From the NCBI RefSeq assembly GCF_019550795.1, contig NZ_CP080545.1, positions 5,375,501 to 5,439,500 on the forward strand: DNA of 64,000 nt, read 5' to 3'. The translations under genes and the position numbers were made by a program. Every line of letters starts with the position of its first letter. Positions within the stretch are counted from its first letter, which is position 1. Origin of the DNA: Paenibacillus sp. sptzw28 (GTDB lineage Bacteria; Bacillota; Bacilli; Paenibacillales; Paenibacillaceae). This document shows positions 1 through 8,744 of the stretch, in pieces. Below the pieces are notes generated by a model that had not been told where the DNA came from, did not search any database, and saw nothing but the letters and a program-made list of their open reading frames with translations.

Positions 1-885
1 CTCATACAGCTCCTCAACCACGTAAATACGCTGCAGCGAGATGCATACCTGTCCCTGGAAGGAGTAAGCGCCTGCCACGCAGCGGGCTACGATCGGATCA
101 ACATTAACTTCCCTGTCAATAATTACAGCCGAATTCGAACCGAGCTCCAGCGTCACACGCTTTAATCCGGCCTTGCCGCGAATCCCGATGCCCACGCCGG
201 GACTTCCTGTAAAAGTGATCATATTGACCCGCGGGTCCGAAACGATCTTGTCGCCGATCAATTTACCGTCTCCGGTTACAACGTTCAATGCGCCGGCAGG
301 AAGCCCCGCTTCCTCGAGCAGCTCGCAAAGAAAATAAGCGGAGAGCGGGGTTTGCTCCGCCGGCTTAAGCACGATGGTATTGCCGGAAGCGATGGCGGGA
401 CCGACTTTGTGGGCGACCAGATTCATTGGGAAGTTGAACGGCGTAATGGCGCCGACCACACCTATCGGTTCTCTTATCGTGTAGGCGAAGCGTCCTTCTC
501 CCCCCGGCGCCGCATCGAGCGGAATTGTTTCTCCGTGAATCCGCTTCGCCTCTTCGGAGGCGAATTTGTAGGTTTGAACCGTCCGGTCAACTTCCGCCAA
601 TGCCGTTTTGAGCGGTTTCGCAGCTTCAAGGGCAATAATCCGGGCCGCTTCTTCCCTTCGCTGGTCCAGCAGTACTGACAACCTTTCCAGTATGCCTGCC
701 CGCCTGTGTGCCGGCAGCTTTCTCATTACCGATTTGGCGCGGACGGCCGCTTCGATTGCCCGTTCGGTTTCATCCAGGTTAGCATCCGGTACTTGAGCGA
801 TCGGCTCTTTCGAATAGGGGGAATACAGCGTTATGTACGCTGCCGCTTCAACCCATTCCCCATTAATGAACAGATGCTTCTTCAT
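1..885 (-). CDS. NAD(P)-dependent aldehyde dehydrogenase (N-terminal 295 codons; 3' end outside window)
   Basis: The reading frame is open from an ATG at 885 to the window edge, so only the first 295 of roughly 475 residues are visible. It has the aldehyde dehydrogenase superfamily layout: an N-terminal FINGEW-type start, the cofactor-fold segment TPFNFPMNLVAHKVGPA, the FTGSPGVG turn, the LELGSN segment, and the catalytic cysteine in GQVCISLQ near the cut end. A GAAGGAGG ribosome binding site precedes the ATG. It lies 26 bases downstream of a class III aminotransferase, the usual pairing for turning an omega-amino acid such as GABA into a semialdehyde and then an acid. The substrate (succinate semialdehyde or another) is inferred from that neighbour only. 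Confidence 0.9.
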   Translation of the reverse strand, partial: MKKHLFINGEWVEAAAYITLYSPYSKEPIAQVPDANLDETERAIEAAVRAKSVMRKLPAHRRAGILERLSVLLDQRREEAARIIALEAAKPLKTALAEVDRTVQTYKFASEEAKRIHGETIPLDAAPGGEGRFAYTIREPIGVVGAITPFNFPMNLVAHKVGPAIASGNTIVLKPAEQTPLSAYFLCELLEEAGLPAGALNVVTGDGKLIGDKIVSDPRVNMITFTGSPGVGIGIRGKAGLKRVTLELGSNSAVIIDREVNVDPIVARCVAGAYSFQGQVCISLQRIYVVEELYE

Positions 886-911
886 TAAGCAACCTCCTTC
901 TCCGCGATTGG

Positions 912-2270
912 CTAATGCTGGGCGACCGGCGCATACAGCTGCTCCAGCACTTCACTCATAATATCCAAGCCTTCCTGCAGCTGCTCATCCGTTATGACAA
1001 GCGGCGTGAGAAAACGGATGACGTTTCCGTGAACGCCTGCGCTCAGCAGGATCACGCCTTTCTCATAGCAGGCTTTGATCATCTTCGCCACAAATTCTTT
1101 GGCCGGCTTCCGAGTGTCGGGGTCGACAAGCTCGATCGCACACATCGCCCCCAAGCCGCGTACATCTCCGATAATCGGATAATCCTTCTGCAGCGAGGTA
1201 AAATGACTGCGGATTATATCGCCGATCACCCGCGATCTTCCCGGCAGATCCTCGCGCTCCATGATCTCGATCACGGCCAGTGCGGCTGCGCAGCCAAGAG
1301 GACTGCCTCCGTAGGTTCCCCCGATTTCACCCGGATTCGGCGCATCCATGATCTCGGCTTTCCCGACAACCGCACTGATTGGAAGCCCCGCCGCAAGCGA
1401 TTTGGACAGGGTGATAAGGTCCGGCTCGATATCGAAATATGTGCTGCAGAACATTTCCCCGGTCCGTCCGAAGCCGGTCTGAATTTCATCGGCGATAAAC
1501 AGAATGTTATTGTTCCTGCATATTTCATAGACGCCTTTCACGAATGCCTTGGGGGGTACAATAAATCCTCCTTCTCCTTGAACCGGTTCCATGATAACCG
1601 CGGCCAATTCCTCGGGAGCCGCTTCCGTGAGAAGGAAATCTTCAAATTGATTCACGCAGAACTGCGCATATTCCTGCTCCGTCATAGAAGCCGGTCGCGC
1701 GAAGGGATACGGATACTGCGCTTTGTAGGTTGAAGGGGCGAAAGGGCCCATTTTATATTTATAAGGCTTAACCTTGCTTGTTAACGACATACCCAGTAAT
1801 GTTCTTCCGTGAAACCCGCGCGTGAAGGATACAATCCCCGTCTTACCCGTATATTTCCGGGCGATTTTGACTGCATTTTCGACGGCCTCTGCCCCGCTGT
1901 TCGCGAACATGGCTTTCTTCGGGAAGCTTCCAGGCGTTATTTGTGCGAGCTTTTCCGCCAGCGCAACATAAGGCTCGTACATGCCGACATGAAAGCAGGT
2001 ATGAATGAACTGCTCCGCTTGCTTCTTGATGGCTTCAACCACCTCCGGCGCACAGTGACCCACATTAATCGTGCCGATCGCGCCGACAAAATCAAGAAAC
2101 ACATTGCCGTCCACATCCTGCAAAGTGGCGCCCTGCGCTTTCTCGACAAACAATGGATAGCTGTAACCGATGCCTTTGGAAACATACTGATTACGCTTCC
2201 CCAGAAGCTCTCTTGTTTTTACACCGGGTAATTCGGAAGAAACGGATACGAATTTTCGCTCATTGTCCAT
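912..2270 (-). CDS. gabT: Class III PLP-dependent aminotransferase, 4-aminobutyrate type
   Basis: A 452-residue fold-type I, class III aminotransferase. Visible landmarks are the NSGAEAVENAVKIARKYTG cofactor segment, the GFHGRT motif, EPVQGEGG, the FIADEIQTGFGRTG active-site aspartate region, and the Schiff-base lysine in TLSKSLAAGLP. This matches GABA/omega-amino acid transaminases, which transfer the amino group to 2-oxoglutarate. The ATG at 2270 is preferred because AAAGGAGAA lies just upstream; a longer open frame reaches 2348 but lacks a binding site. It is followed after 26 bases by an aldehyde dehydrogenase and preceded by an amino-acid ABC transporter on the same strand, suggesting one uptake-and-degradation operon. 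The exact substrate (GABA, beta-alanine or similar) is not settled. Confidence 0.88.
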   Translation of the reverse strand: MDNERKFVSVSSELPGVKTRELLGKRNQYVSKGIGYSYPLFVEKAQGATLQDVDGNVFLDFVGAIGTINVGHCAPEVVEAIKKQAEQFIHTCFHVGMYEPYVALAEKLAQITPGSFPKKAMFANSGAEAVENAVKIARKYTGKTGIVSFTRGFHGRTLLGMSLTSKVKPYKYKMGPFAPSTYKAQYPYPFARPASMTEQEYAQFCVNQFEDFLLTEAAPEELAAVIMEPVQGEGGFIVPPKAFVKGVYEICRNNNILFIADEIQTGFGRTGEMFCSTYFDIEPDLITLSKSLAAGLPISAVVGKAEIMDAPNPGEIGGTYGGSPLGCAAALAVIEIMEREDLPGRSRVIGDIIRSHFTSLQKDYPIIGDVRGLGAMCAIELVDPDTRKPAKEFVAKMIKACYEKGVILLSAGVHGNVIRFLTPLVITDEQLQEGLDIMSEVLEQLYAPVAQH

Positions 2271-2295
2271 CGTTATATTCTCCTTTGACCACAAA

Positions 2296-3136
2296 TTATG
2301 GGGAGTTTGGGAAAGTAAAGCCCTGCCCGAATACGTCCCGGACGTCATGGATGACTACAAATGCATGGGCGTCGATGCCATGAACGATTTTCTTTAACTG
2401 GAACAATTCCTGCTTGTTAATCACGATATATAATACATCCCTCGACTCTTTCGAAAAATTGCCCCGGGCGGAGAAAATCGTAACGCCCCTGCGCATTTTT
2501 TCATTTACCACTGCGGCAATTTCAGCCTCAAAGCGGGAAAATCGTGACCGCTTTTCTCGATTTGAGACCTTCAACAATGAAATCAATAAGCTTGGCCCCG
2601 ATGTAAAGTGAAATAATCGTATACATCACTTTCTCGGCGCCGATGATGAAATAGGAGCCGAATACGACCACCAGGTCGAAAAATAACAAAGAATAGCTGA
2701 TGCTCCAGCCGAAGTACCGGTTCGTTATTTTCGCCAGTACCGTCGATCCTCCGGTTGTTCCGCCCGTACGCATGATGATGCCTATCCCTATTCCGATTAG
2801 AACTCCGGCAAATACCGTACCGAGCATCGTCTCTCCGGCATATACGGCGATCCCTTTCGTCACATGCAGGAAATAGGAGTTGACCGCGATCGCGATAATC
2901 GTATACAAGGTGACCCGTTTATCCAGCAATTTATAACCGATAGACACAATGACGGTGTTGAGCAGCAGAGATGTGATTCCCGGAGACCATTGGAACAGGT
3001 AATACAAGTCCATCGAGATACCGATTACGCCGCCTTCAGCCAATTCATTCGGAATGGCAAAGCTGTTGATTCCGACCGCAAAAATGAACGAGCCGACAAT
3101 GATTTGAATGATATCGGTTATCCGGTTAGCCATCAT
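2296..3136 (-). pseudogene. YitT-family membrane protein, frameshifted before its DUF2179 domain
   Basis: The first part (ATG at 3136, 202 codons) encodes five to six membrane helices typical of YitT proteins, with the glycine-rich MRTGGTTGGST segment. It runs into a stop just after KAVTIF. The expected C-terminal DUF2179 domain (EIAAVVNEKMRRGVTIF through DVRDVFGQGF) continues in another frame to 2296. One extra base in the short T run near 2543 explains the break; a sequencing error cannot be excluded. The start overlaps the stop of the upstream ABC ATPase gene as ATGA, so it is translationally coupled within the operon. The function of YitT proteins is poorly known. Confidence 0.75.
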
Positions 3137-3891
3137 GAAGTATGATTCACTGCCTGGATAAATGATCTCGTTCTCTGATGCTTGGGACTAGTGAAAAACT
3201 GTTTCGGCGGGCCTTCCTCGACGATAACGCCGCCATCCATAAAGATAACGCGGTCTGCGATTTCTTCCGCAAATTTCATCTCGTGGGTGACCAGAACCAT
3301 CGTCATTCCTTCCTCGGCCACTTCCCGCATCACGTTCAATACTTCACCGATCAGCTCAGGGTCGAGCGCGGAGGTTGCCTCGTCGAACAGCATGACCTTC
3401 GGTTCCATTGCGAGTGCGCGGGCAATCGCCACGCGCTGCTGCTGTCCCCCCGACAATTGGCTGGGATAATGATTCATCCGCTCCGCGAGCCCGACCTTTT
3501 TCAAGTATTTCTCCGCGGTTTTCCTGGCATCTTCCTTCGATTTTCTGCGGACGTCTATTTGGGCCGCCATGACATTCTCCAGAGCTGTCATGGTCGGGAA
3601 CAGATTGAAGCGTTGGAATACCATGCCGATCTCCATCCGAAGGGACGCAACACGTTTTTCATTGAACTTTTGGCCGATTTCCTGAAAATATTGTCCTTCG
3701 ACTTTCACCGTACCCGAGGTAGGCTGCTCTAAATAATTCAGGCAGCGGAGGAAGGTGGATTTGCCCGAACCGGACGGCCCGATAATGACCACTTTCTCCC
3801 CTTGTCGAACCTGAAGGCTGATCCCTTTCAGAATCTCGTTGGGCCCGAATGCTTTGCGCAGCTGCTCCACTTCGATCATCACTTTAGACAT
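3133..3891 (-). CDS. Polar amino-acid ABC transporter ATP-binding protein
   Basis: A 252-residue ATPase of the GlnQ/HisP class. It carries a Walker A (GPSGSGKST), Q-loop ([10 protein letters not shown]), ABC signature (LSGGQQQR), Walker B ([13 protein letters not shown]) and H-loop (VTHEM) in the expected order and spacing. The ATG at 3891 has GAGGAGG upstream; the longer frame to 3924 is an artefact. It overlaps the permease gene by 8 bases and the YitT gene by 4, so the set is clearly one operon. It powers uptake of the ligand bound by the lipoprotein encoded at 4604-5470. Confidence 0.93.
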   Translation of the reverse strand: MSKVMIEVEQLRKAFGPNEILKGISLQVRQGEKVVIIGPSGSGKSTFLRCLNYLEQPTSGTVKVEGQYFQEIGQKFNEKRVASLRMEIGMVFQRFNLFPTMTALENVMAAQIDVRRKSKEDARKTAEKYLKKVGLAERMNHYPSQLSGGQQQRVAIARALAMEPKVMLFDEATSALDPELIGEVLNVMREVAEEGMTMVLVTHEMKFAEEIADRVIFMDGGVIVEEGPPKQFFTSPKHQRTRSFIQAVNHTS

Positions 3892-4582
3892 GGCGTCCGA
3901 GCCTCCTCTCCAGCATGCGGACACCCTGCCCCAGCGGGACGCTCACGATCAAGTAGACAAACGCGGCAAGCGTATACGACTCGATCGTCAGGAAGGTTTG
4001 GGAGGTATAAGCCTGTGTCGTGAGTATAATTTCACCCAGCGTTATGAATGCGCAGAGTGAAGTGTCTTTGGTCATCATAATGAAATAGTTGCCAAGGGGC
4101 GGAAGCGAAATCCGGAACGATTGCGGGAATACAATATGGCGCATCGTTTTGCGGCGGGTGTAACCGAGCGCCAGGGCCGCCTCGGTCTGACCCTTATCTA
4201 CCGCATTGATCGACGACCGGAATATTTCCGACATATAACATGCGTAATTGACGCCGAGTCCGATAACGCTTGCTGTAAAGGCGCTGAAATTGACGTGAAA
4301 GTCAGGATACCAAATGGCGCCGATTCTGCTGATGATCTCGGGAACAACATAATAAACATAGAGCAATTGAACGAGCAGCGGTGTTCCCCTAACAATTTCA
4401 ATAAAAACAATGAGCGTCCGGTTAAGAGCCTTACTCTTGCCGATCCGGCCAAGGGCGATCAATAACCCCAGGGCGAAGGCCAATGTGAATGAGACCAGAA
4501 CAAGAGAAATAACGATCCAGAGCGCTTTTAACAGAGAAGGTGTTAATTGCTCAAAAGCCGTGATGAAATGAATATTATTCAC
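3884..4582 (-). CDS. Polar amino-acid ABC transporter permease (HisM/GlnP type)
   Basis: A 232-residue inner-membrane permease with about five hydrophobic segments. It has the [17 protein letters not shown] motif near residue 65 that marks the HEAAM amino-acid permease family, and the coupling loop [21 protein letters not shown] that contacts the ATPase. The start codon is GTG at 4582, preceded by GGAGGTG. There is only one permease gene, so it would act as a homodimer. It sits between the lipoprotein and the ATPase in a tightly packed operon. Confidence 0.92.
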   Translation of the reverse strand: MNNIHFITAFEQLTPSLLKALWIVISLVLVSFTLAFALGLLIALGRIGKSKALNRTLIVFIEIVRGTPLLVQLLYVYYVVPEIISRIGAIWYPDFHVNFSAFTASVIGLGVNYACYMSEIFRSSINAVDKGQTEAALALGYTRRKTMRHIVFPQSFRISLPPLGNYFIMMTKDTSLCAFITLGEIILTTQAYTSQTFLTIESYTLAAFVYLIVSVPLGQGVRMLERRLGRHV

Positions 4583-4603
4583 AACCGCATCACCTCCACA
4601 TCA

Positions 4604-5470
4604 TTACTTATTCGAAGCCATGTTATCTTCATTCAGTCCGTATTTCTTAAGAACCTTGAGAACAAAGCCTTCTTTCTTCAAGATTTCCAGTTCTTTGTTG
4701 ACCGCTGCAAGCAAATCCTGATCGTTCTTCCGGACCGCGGCGCCGATATCTCCGCTGTAGTGCGCTGTATACGGGGAAACGAGTTTGAGCGAAAGCGATG
4801 GATCATGGGCAATGGTATAGGCGGCCGTTGCACTGTCCGTAATGGTTGCATCGATTTTTTGCGTGTTGGTCGCGAGCAGCAATTCAGCCTGGGATCCGAA
4901 AATTTTCACTTCTTTTATTTTGCCTTCTTTTTGCAGCTGCTGGGCGTACTCAAGGAAAGTCATCCCTTTTTGCCCTCCAACGACTTTATCCTTCAGATCG
5001 TCGATTCCTTTGATATCCGAATCCTTACGGACAACGATCGCTTCCCCTTCTCTGTACCAATAGTCTGTAAATGAAGCGATCTTCTCCCGTTCCGGCTTCA
5101 CATACATGCCATCGGTAACCATATCAATGTTTTTATTGTTCAGTTCAAGGAGGAGATTCTCGAATTTGACTTCCTTCATCTCGACCTTGGGGATACCCAG
5201 CCGTTTGGCAATTTCTTTAATAATCTCAGCGTCAATGCCGACAAATTCCTTGCTGTCCTTATCGATGAAAGCGAACGGAGTATCGTTGGACGAGCCGACT
5301 ACGAGCACTCCTTTTTCCTTGATCTTCGCAAGAGCGCCGGCAGTGCCGGATCCGGGTGCCGCAGCAGCCGTGTCTGCGGGTGGATTCGAACCCGAGCCCT
5401 GGCTTCCGCAGCCTGCCAACAAACCTATCGACAAAACAGCAAGAGTAAAGAGTTTGAATCGGTTTTTCAT
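4604..5470 (-). CDS. Amino-acid ABC transporter substrate-binding lipoprotein
   Basis: A 288-residue family 3 solute-binding protein. The N-terminus is a lipoprotein signal with lipobox LLAGC (Cys21), followed by a Ser/Gly/Ala-rich linker. The mature part shows FVGIDAEIIKEIAKRLG, the arginine-binding-type EREKIASFTDYWY and the second-lobe IDATITDSATAAYTI segment. It captures an amino acid outside the membrane for the permease encoded downstream. GAGGAGG lies before the ATG. The promoter region contains an operator matching that of the adjacent GntR regulator. The ligand is unknown; the co-transcribed transaminase and dehydrogenase suggest an omega-amino acid. Confidence 0.92.
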   Translation of the reverse strand: MKNRFKLFTLAVLSIGLLAGCGSQGSGSNPPADTAAAAPGSGTAGALAKIKEKGVLVVGSSNDTPFAFIDKDSKEFVGIDAEIIKEIAKRLGIPKVEMKEVKFENLLLELNNKNIDMVTDGMYVKPEREKIASFTDYWYREGEAIVVRKDSDIKGIDDLKDKVVGGQKGMTFLEYAQQLQKEGKIKEVKIFGSQAELLLATNTQKIDATITDSATAAYTIAHDPSLSLKLVSPYTAHYSGDIGAAVRKNDQDLLAAVNKELEILKKEGFVLKVLKKYGLNEDNMASNK

Positions 5471-5512
5471 GTGTAATCCTCCTCAATTTTGGGTTATTAC
5501 TTGAATCGCGGG

Positions 5513-5538
5513 ATTGTATACTGAAATTGTATACAATT
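5513..5538. promoter_or_regulatory. GntR operator at transporter promoter
   Basis: A 12-bp perfect palindrome, ATTGTATACAAT, lies at 5526-5537 beside a half copy, ATTGTATAC, at 5513-5521. It stands between the end of the GntR gene and the start of the lipoprotein gene, and the repeated TATACAAT can double as a -10 element on the minus strand. The same palindrome recurs upstream of the regulator itself, which supports a shared regulator-binding site. Confidence 0.7.
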
Positions 5539-5549
5539 CTGAACAAAAG

Positions 5550-6254
5550 TTATTTGCCCACCAGCCGCTGACTGTACCTGGAAATGACCTGTTCAACGGA
5601 GAGAGCATGGTTTAACTGCCTCGAAAAATCGATTTCGCTTCGGATAAAATCAACATGATCGCTCGCCAGCCGATAGGCCAAATCACCGTCCCCTTTCCTG
5701 ATTGCTTCAAAAATCGCTTTATGTTCATCCGGCGAATCCGGCGATTCGGGATCTGCGGTATCGTAAAACGTAAGTATGATATGGGTCAGGTTTACCAGTT
5801 CCCTCAGGTAGCGAATCAGATAATCGTTGCGGGAAGCATGGATAACGGCGAGATGGAATTCGGCAATGGCCTTTAATGCGCTGCGTTCGTCGCGTTTGAG
5901 GTAATATTCTTTCTCTTGTGTCAGAAATTGTTCCATTTTATCTAAATCTTCTTGTCCTGCATGAAGAGCGGCCAACCTTGCGGCTTCGGGCTCCAGAAGC
6001 TTTCTTACGCTGAAAATGTGCTCCGCCTCTTCCGGTGTGGGACAGTAGACGAACGCGCCTCTGTTCGGAATAATCTTTACCAGAGATTCGAATTTCAAAC
6101 GGTGAAAAACAGCGCGTATCGGCGTACGGCTTACCTCGAATGCCTCTGCAAGGGACATCTCCACCAATTGGGTCCCCGGTGTAAGATCGCTGTTAAAGAT
6201 CGCCTCTTTGAGGATTTCATAAATTTGATCCTCGCTGATTTTTTTATCTAACAG
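5550..6254 (-). CDS. FCD-type GntR transcriptional regulator
   Basis: The N-terminal winged helix (ISEDQIYEILKEAIFNSDLTPGTQLVE, then EAFEVSRTPIRAVFHRL) and the C-terminal helical FCD ligand domain (RKLLEPEAARLAAL, EFHLAVIHASRNDYLIRYL, HKAIFEAIRKGD) identify the family. The open frame extends to an ATG at 6338, but that would put the operator inside the coding region and has no binding site. An AAAAGGAGTG sequence is correctly spaced for a CTG codon at 6254, which is chosen here as the likely start (234 residues); this remains uncertain. The gene precedes the transporter operon and probably senses the transported substrate or a product of its breakdown. Confidence 0.85.
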   Translation of the reverse strand: MLDKKISEDQIYEILKEAIFNSDLTPGTQLVEMSLAEAFEVSRTPIRAVFHRLKFESLVKIIPNRGAFVYCPTPEEAEHIFSVRKLLEPEAARLAALHAGQEDLDKMEQFLTQEKEYYLKRDERSALKAIAEFHLAVIHASRNDYLIRYLRELVNLTHIILTFYDTADPESPDSPDEHKAIFEAIRKGDGDLAYRLASDHVDFIRSEIDFSRQLNHALSVEQVISRYSQRLVGK

Positions 6255-6281
6255 AAGAACACTCCTTTTTAAGTGCTTTTT

Positions 6282-6308
6282 TAATTGTACACAGCTATTG
6301 TATACAAT
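6282..6308. promoter_or_regulatory. GntR autoregulatory operator
   Basis: A perfect ATTGTATACAAT palindrome is at 6297-6308, with a degenerate partner (ATTGTACAC) at 6282-6290, just upstream of the regulator's likely start. It is identical to the palindrome at 5526-5537, pointing to autoregulation plus control of the transporter operon. Confidence 0.7.
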
Positions 6309-6440
6309 TATTATGTTAGGTTTACTAACATAAGTCAACAGAAAAATATGAATTATTCATTGTATATGAGTTTTTTAAGTCGTTTTATGTTAGAAAATAT
6401 AACATACATATCGTTATAATTATGGATTAATGCCAAATAA

Positions 6441-6463
6441 CCCCTTGTGATGGTCACAAGGGG
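6441..6463 (-). terminator. Rho-independent terminator after MFS gene
   Basis: A 10-bp perfect stem, CCCCTTGTGA/TCACAAGGGG, with a 3-base loop, followed on the minus strand by TTATTT. It lies 55 bases past the stop of the MFS gene. Confidence 0.7.
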
Positions 6464-6517
6464 CATCTTGACTCTATCGACGGGTCAGTAATGACCGTCG
6501 TAATAATCGAACATGCT

Positions 6518-7741
6518 CTACTCCCTCCAAAGCCGTGAGCGTACGAATAGCGCAGCAGCAGCGGCTGCTGCAGCCAAGATGACAGCAAAGACCGCAGCCC
6601 CGGTTGCCAGCCCCGTAAAATCGATAAGGTATCCCGTGCACACGGGCAGGAGAGCGGCCGGGATGTAGCCTCCAATATTCAGGACGGAGTTAGCCTCGGC
6701 TCTGCGCTGCTCCGGGACATGAAGGCTGATAAGCGTGAGTCCTCCGAGCTGACCGAGGCCTTGACCGGCACCAGCTAAAATAGCGGCAAACACAAGCAAT
6801 AATGCAGCGTTGGCATTGACAGCCACTGCCATACAGATCATGGACAGAATGGTGGCCGCCGCGCTGATCAAGAAGATGGTGCGGATGGGTAATTTCTTGA
6901 GCGCAAACTGAATGCCGGTCGCCGTCAGGAACATGACACAGGCTGTGCTGCCTGCGACAAGGGGGCTCGTTACCGCGAGCAGCTTCGAGAGCAGCGAAGG
7001 GCCAAGCGATAATATGAAGGATGTCGCCGTGATGCCAGGTGCGAAGACGGCGATCCCGAAGGCAAGGTGAAAGCGGTTAGCCGCAGGCACACTTGGCATA
7101 TGAAGACGGAGGTTGTTCAACTGTTGGAAGTTAACCTTTCTTGATGGAAGGGAACCTGCAACGAAGAAGGCACTGACCAGGATCACGAATTGAATCGAGA
7201 AGATCGGAACGACCGGCCGGGAAAGAAACTCGGCTAAGACTCCCCCGATAAGCGGTCCGAGTCCCGCACCCAGCACCATGGCGACCGATGCTGCAAGCGA
7301 AGCCAACTGCCTCTGAGCGGTACCTCCGACATCCACGACCGAGGCCATGCCCGCCGAGACAATTACGCCGACAGCAATGCCTGACAGAAAACGAGCGACG
7401 AGAAGAACGGCAACTGAGGACGCTGTGGCGAACAGGAGGCAGGCTAGAACGGCTGCAATTAGACCCGGGAACAGCACCGGTTTGCGTCCGAACCGGTCGG
7501 AGAGCTGGCCTGCGATAAGAAGCGCCGCCAGAAGGCCAACGATGTAAGCTGCAAATACCAGTGTCAGCGTACCATTGGAAAAACCCATCTCTCGCTGCCA
7601 GTGCACGTAGAGCGGGGTGGCGGAGTTCGAGAGGATAAAGACCGCCGTTACCATCCAGGATACTGTCCATATACGCCAGGTATGCGGGGCGCGGACTGCT
7701 GACGTTTTCGACAGTCTGGCTTCTTGAGAGTAGTTAGTCAT
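6518..7741 (-). CDS. Major facilitator superfamily transporter, drug-efflux type
   Basis: A 407-residue protein with about twelve hydrophobic segments. The loop 2-3 motif GQLSDRFGRKPVLFPG and the helix 5 motif GAGLGPLIGGVLAEFL are typical of proton-coupled drug/H+ antiporters, so it should export a small molecule across the cytoplasmic membrane. The ATG at 7741 is chosen because GAGGAGG lies 9 bases upstream; the longer frame to 7759 reads through that site. It is divergent from a LysR regulator across a 105-base intergenic region with an inverted repeat, the usual arrangement when the regulator controls the transporter. The substrate is unknown. Confidence 0.9.
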   Translation of the reverse strand: MTNYSQEARLSKTSAVRAPHTWRIWTVSWMVTAVFILSNSATPLYVHWQREMGFSNGTLTLVFAAYIVGLLAALLIAGQLSDRFGRKPVLFPGLIAAVLACLLFATASSVAVLLVARFLSGIAVGVIVSAGMASVVDVGGTAQRQLASLAASVAMVLGAGLGPLIGGVLAEFLSRPVVPIFSIQFVILVSAFFVAGSLPSRKVNFQQLNNLRLHMPSVPAANRFHLAFGIAVFAPGITATSFILSLGPSLLSKLLAVTSPLVAGSTACVMFLTATGIQFALKKLPIRTIFLISAAATILSMICMAVAVNANAALLLVFAAILAGAGQGLGQLGGLTLISLHVPEQRRAEANSVLNIGGYIPAALLPVCTGYLIDFTGLATGAAVFAVILAAAAAAAALFVRSRLWRE

Positions 7742-7794
7742 GGAATGTTTCCTCCTCACCGTTTAAAATGTTCATTCGTTGCTTTTAATCATAT

Positions 7795-7812
7795 GTTATA
7801 TTTATATATAAC
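7795..7812. promoter_or_regulatory. Candidate LysR operator between divergent genes
   Basis: An inverted repeat GTTATA-N6-TATAAC sits in the short MFS/lysR intergenic region. LysR regulators usually bind such AT-rich dyads between divergent genes. The assignment rests on position and symmetry only. Confidence 0.4.
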
Positions 7813-7846
7813 TGAAATACCCATTTCGAATTAGGGAGATAACTAA

Positions 7847-8740
7847 ATGGTTATGAGAATGCATGAAAATATGAATATGAACAATCTCAGAATATTTATG
7901 ATTGTCGCACAGAAAATGAATGTTACAGAAGCTTCCAGAGAGTTGTATATATCGCAGCCGGCCGTAAGCAAAGCGTTGAAAAATTTAGAAACATCGCTAA
8001 ATATAAAATTGTTTATCCGTGATAAACATAATGGATTAATGCTTACCGACGCCGGGAAAGAAATTCTGGTTTTGGCCAGGCAGATGAAAGTGATCGAGAA
8101 CAACATCTATGAAATTGCCAGCCGGGAAAATAAACTTTTGAGAGGGAAGGTAAAAGTGGGGTCCTTTCCTGCAGCATCGACCAATCTGCTGCCTAAAACG
8201 ATCGCCTTATTCAGAGCAAAATATCCGCATGTTCGTATAGAGTTAATGGAGGGAACGTCAAATCAAATCAAAGAATGGGTAGGGGATCGAACGGTTGATA
8301 TCGGGATCATTGCATCCCCATTCGACGCCTTTGAATATAAAGTCTTAACCCATGATTACATGGTCGCAATAATCCCGGAACATCATCCATTGCAGCAAGC
8401 AGCGAAGATTGATATCGATGACTATCAGAATGAATTTATATTTTGCAAAGGCGGACACGAGACAGCTCTTTCCAATAAACTACAAGAACAAAATATCTCG
8501 CTTAAAGAGCAGCTGACAGTCCAAACGGCCGATACGTTAATTAGCATGGTTAAAAACAACTTGGGCATTGGCATTATTTCAAATTTCACACTGGCTTCTG
8601 TTTCTCACAATTTTGTGGTTAAAGATACTCATCCAAGAATAGAGCGGGATATCGGTATCATTGCGCATTCTTTTGAAGAAGTAACGCCGGCAGTAAAAGA
8701 ATTCACTCTCGTCATGAGCCAGTCGTCAAGCTCACTTTAG
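7847..8740 (+). CDS. LysR-family transcriptional regulator
   Basis: A 297-residue LysR regulator. The N-terminal helix-turn-helix (NNLRIFMIVAQKMNVTEASR, then ISQPAVSKALKNLETSLN) spans about residues 9-65, and the C-terminal periplasmic-binding-like domain carries the effector pocket (GSFPAASTNLLP, then LGIGIISN). The start has AGGGAG upstream; nearby in-frame ATGs at 7859 to 7877 are alternatives. It is divergent from the MFS gene, and its stop lies 4 bases from the stop of the convergent hutH gene with no terminator between them. A target among these two neighbours is likely; the effector is unknown. Confidence 0.92.
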   Translation: MVMRMHENMNMNNLRIFMIVAQKMNVTEASRELYISQPAVSKALKNLETSLNIKLFIRDKHNGLMLTDAGKEILVLARQMKVIENNIYEIASRENKLLRGKVKVGSFPAASTNLLPKTIALFRAKYPHVRIELMEGTSNQIKEWVGDRTVDIGIIASPFDAFEYKVLTHDYMVAIIPEHHPLQQAAKIDIDDYQNEFIFCKGGHETALSNKLQEQNISLKEQLTVQTADTLISMVKNNLGIGIISNFTLASVSHNFVVKDTHPRIERDIGIIAHSFEEVTPAVKEFTLVMSQSSSSL

Positions 8741-8744
8741 CGTT

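Noticed and set aside
352..2383. Several long open frames on the plus strand opposite the aldehyde dehydrogenase and aminotransferase genes
   Set aside because: They lack ribosome binding sites and family resemblance and are antisense shadows of conserved genes.
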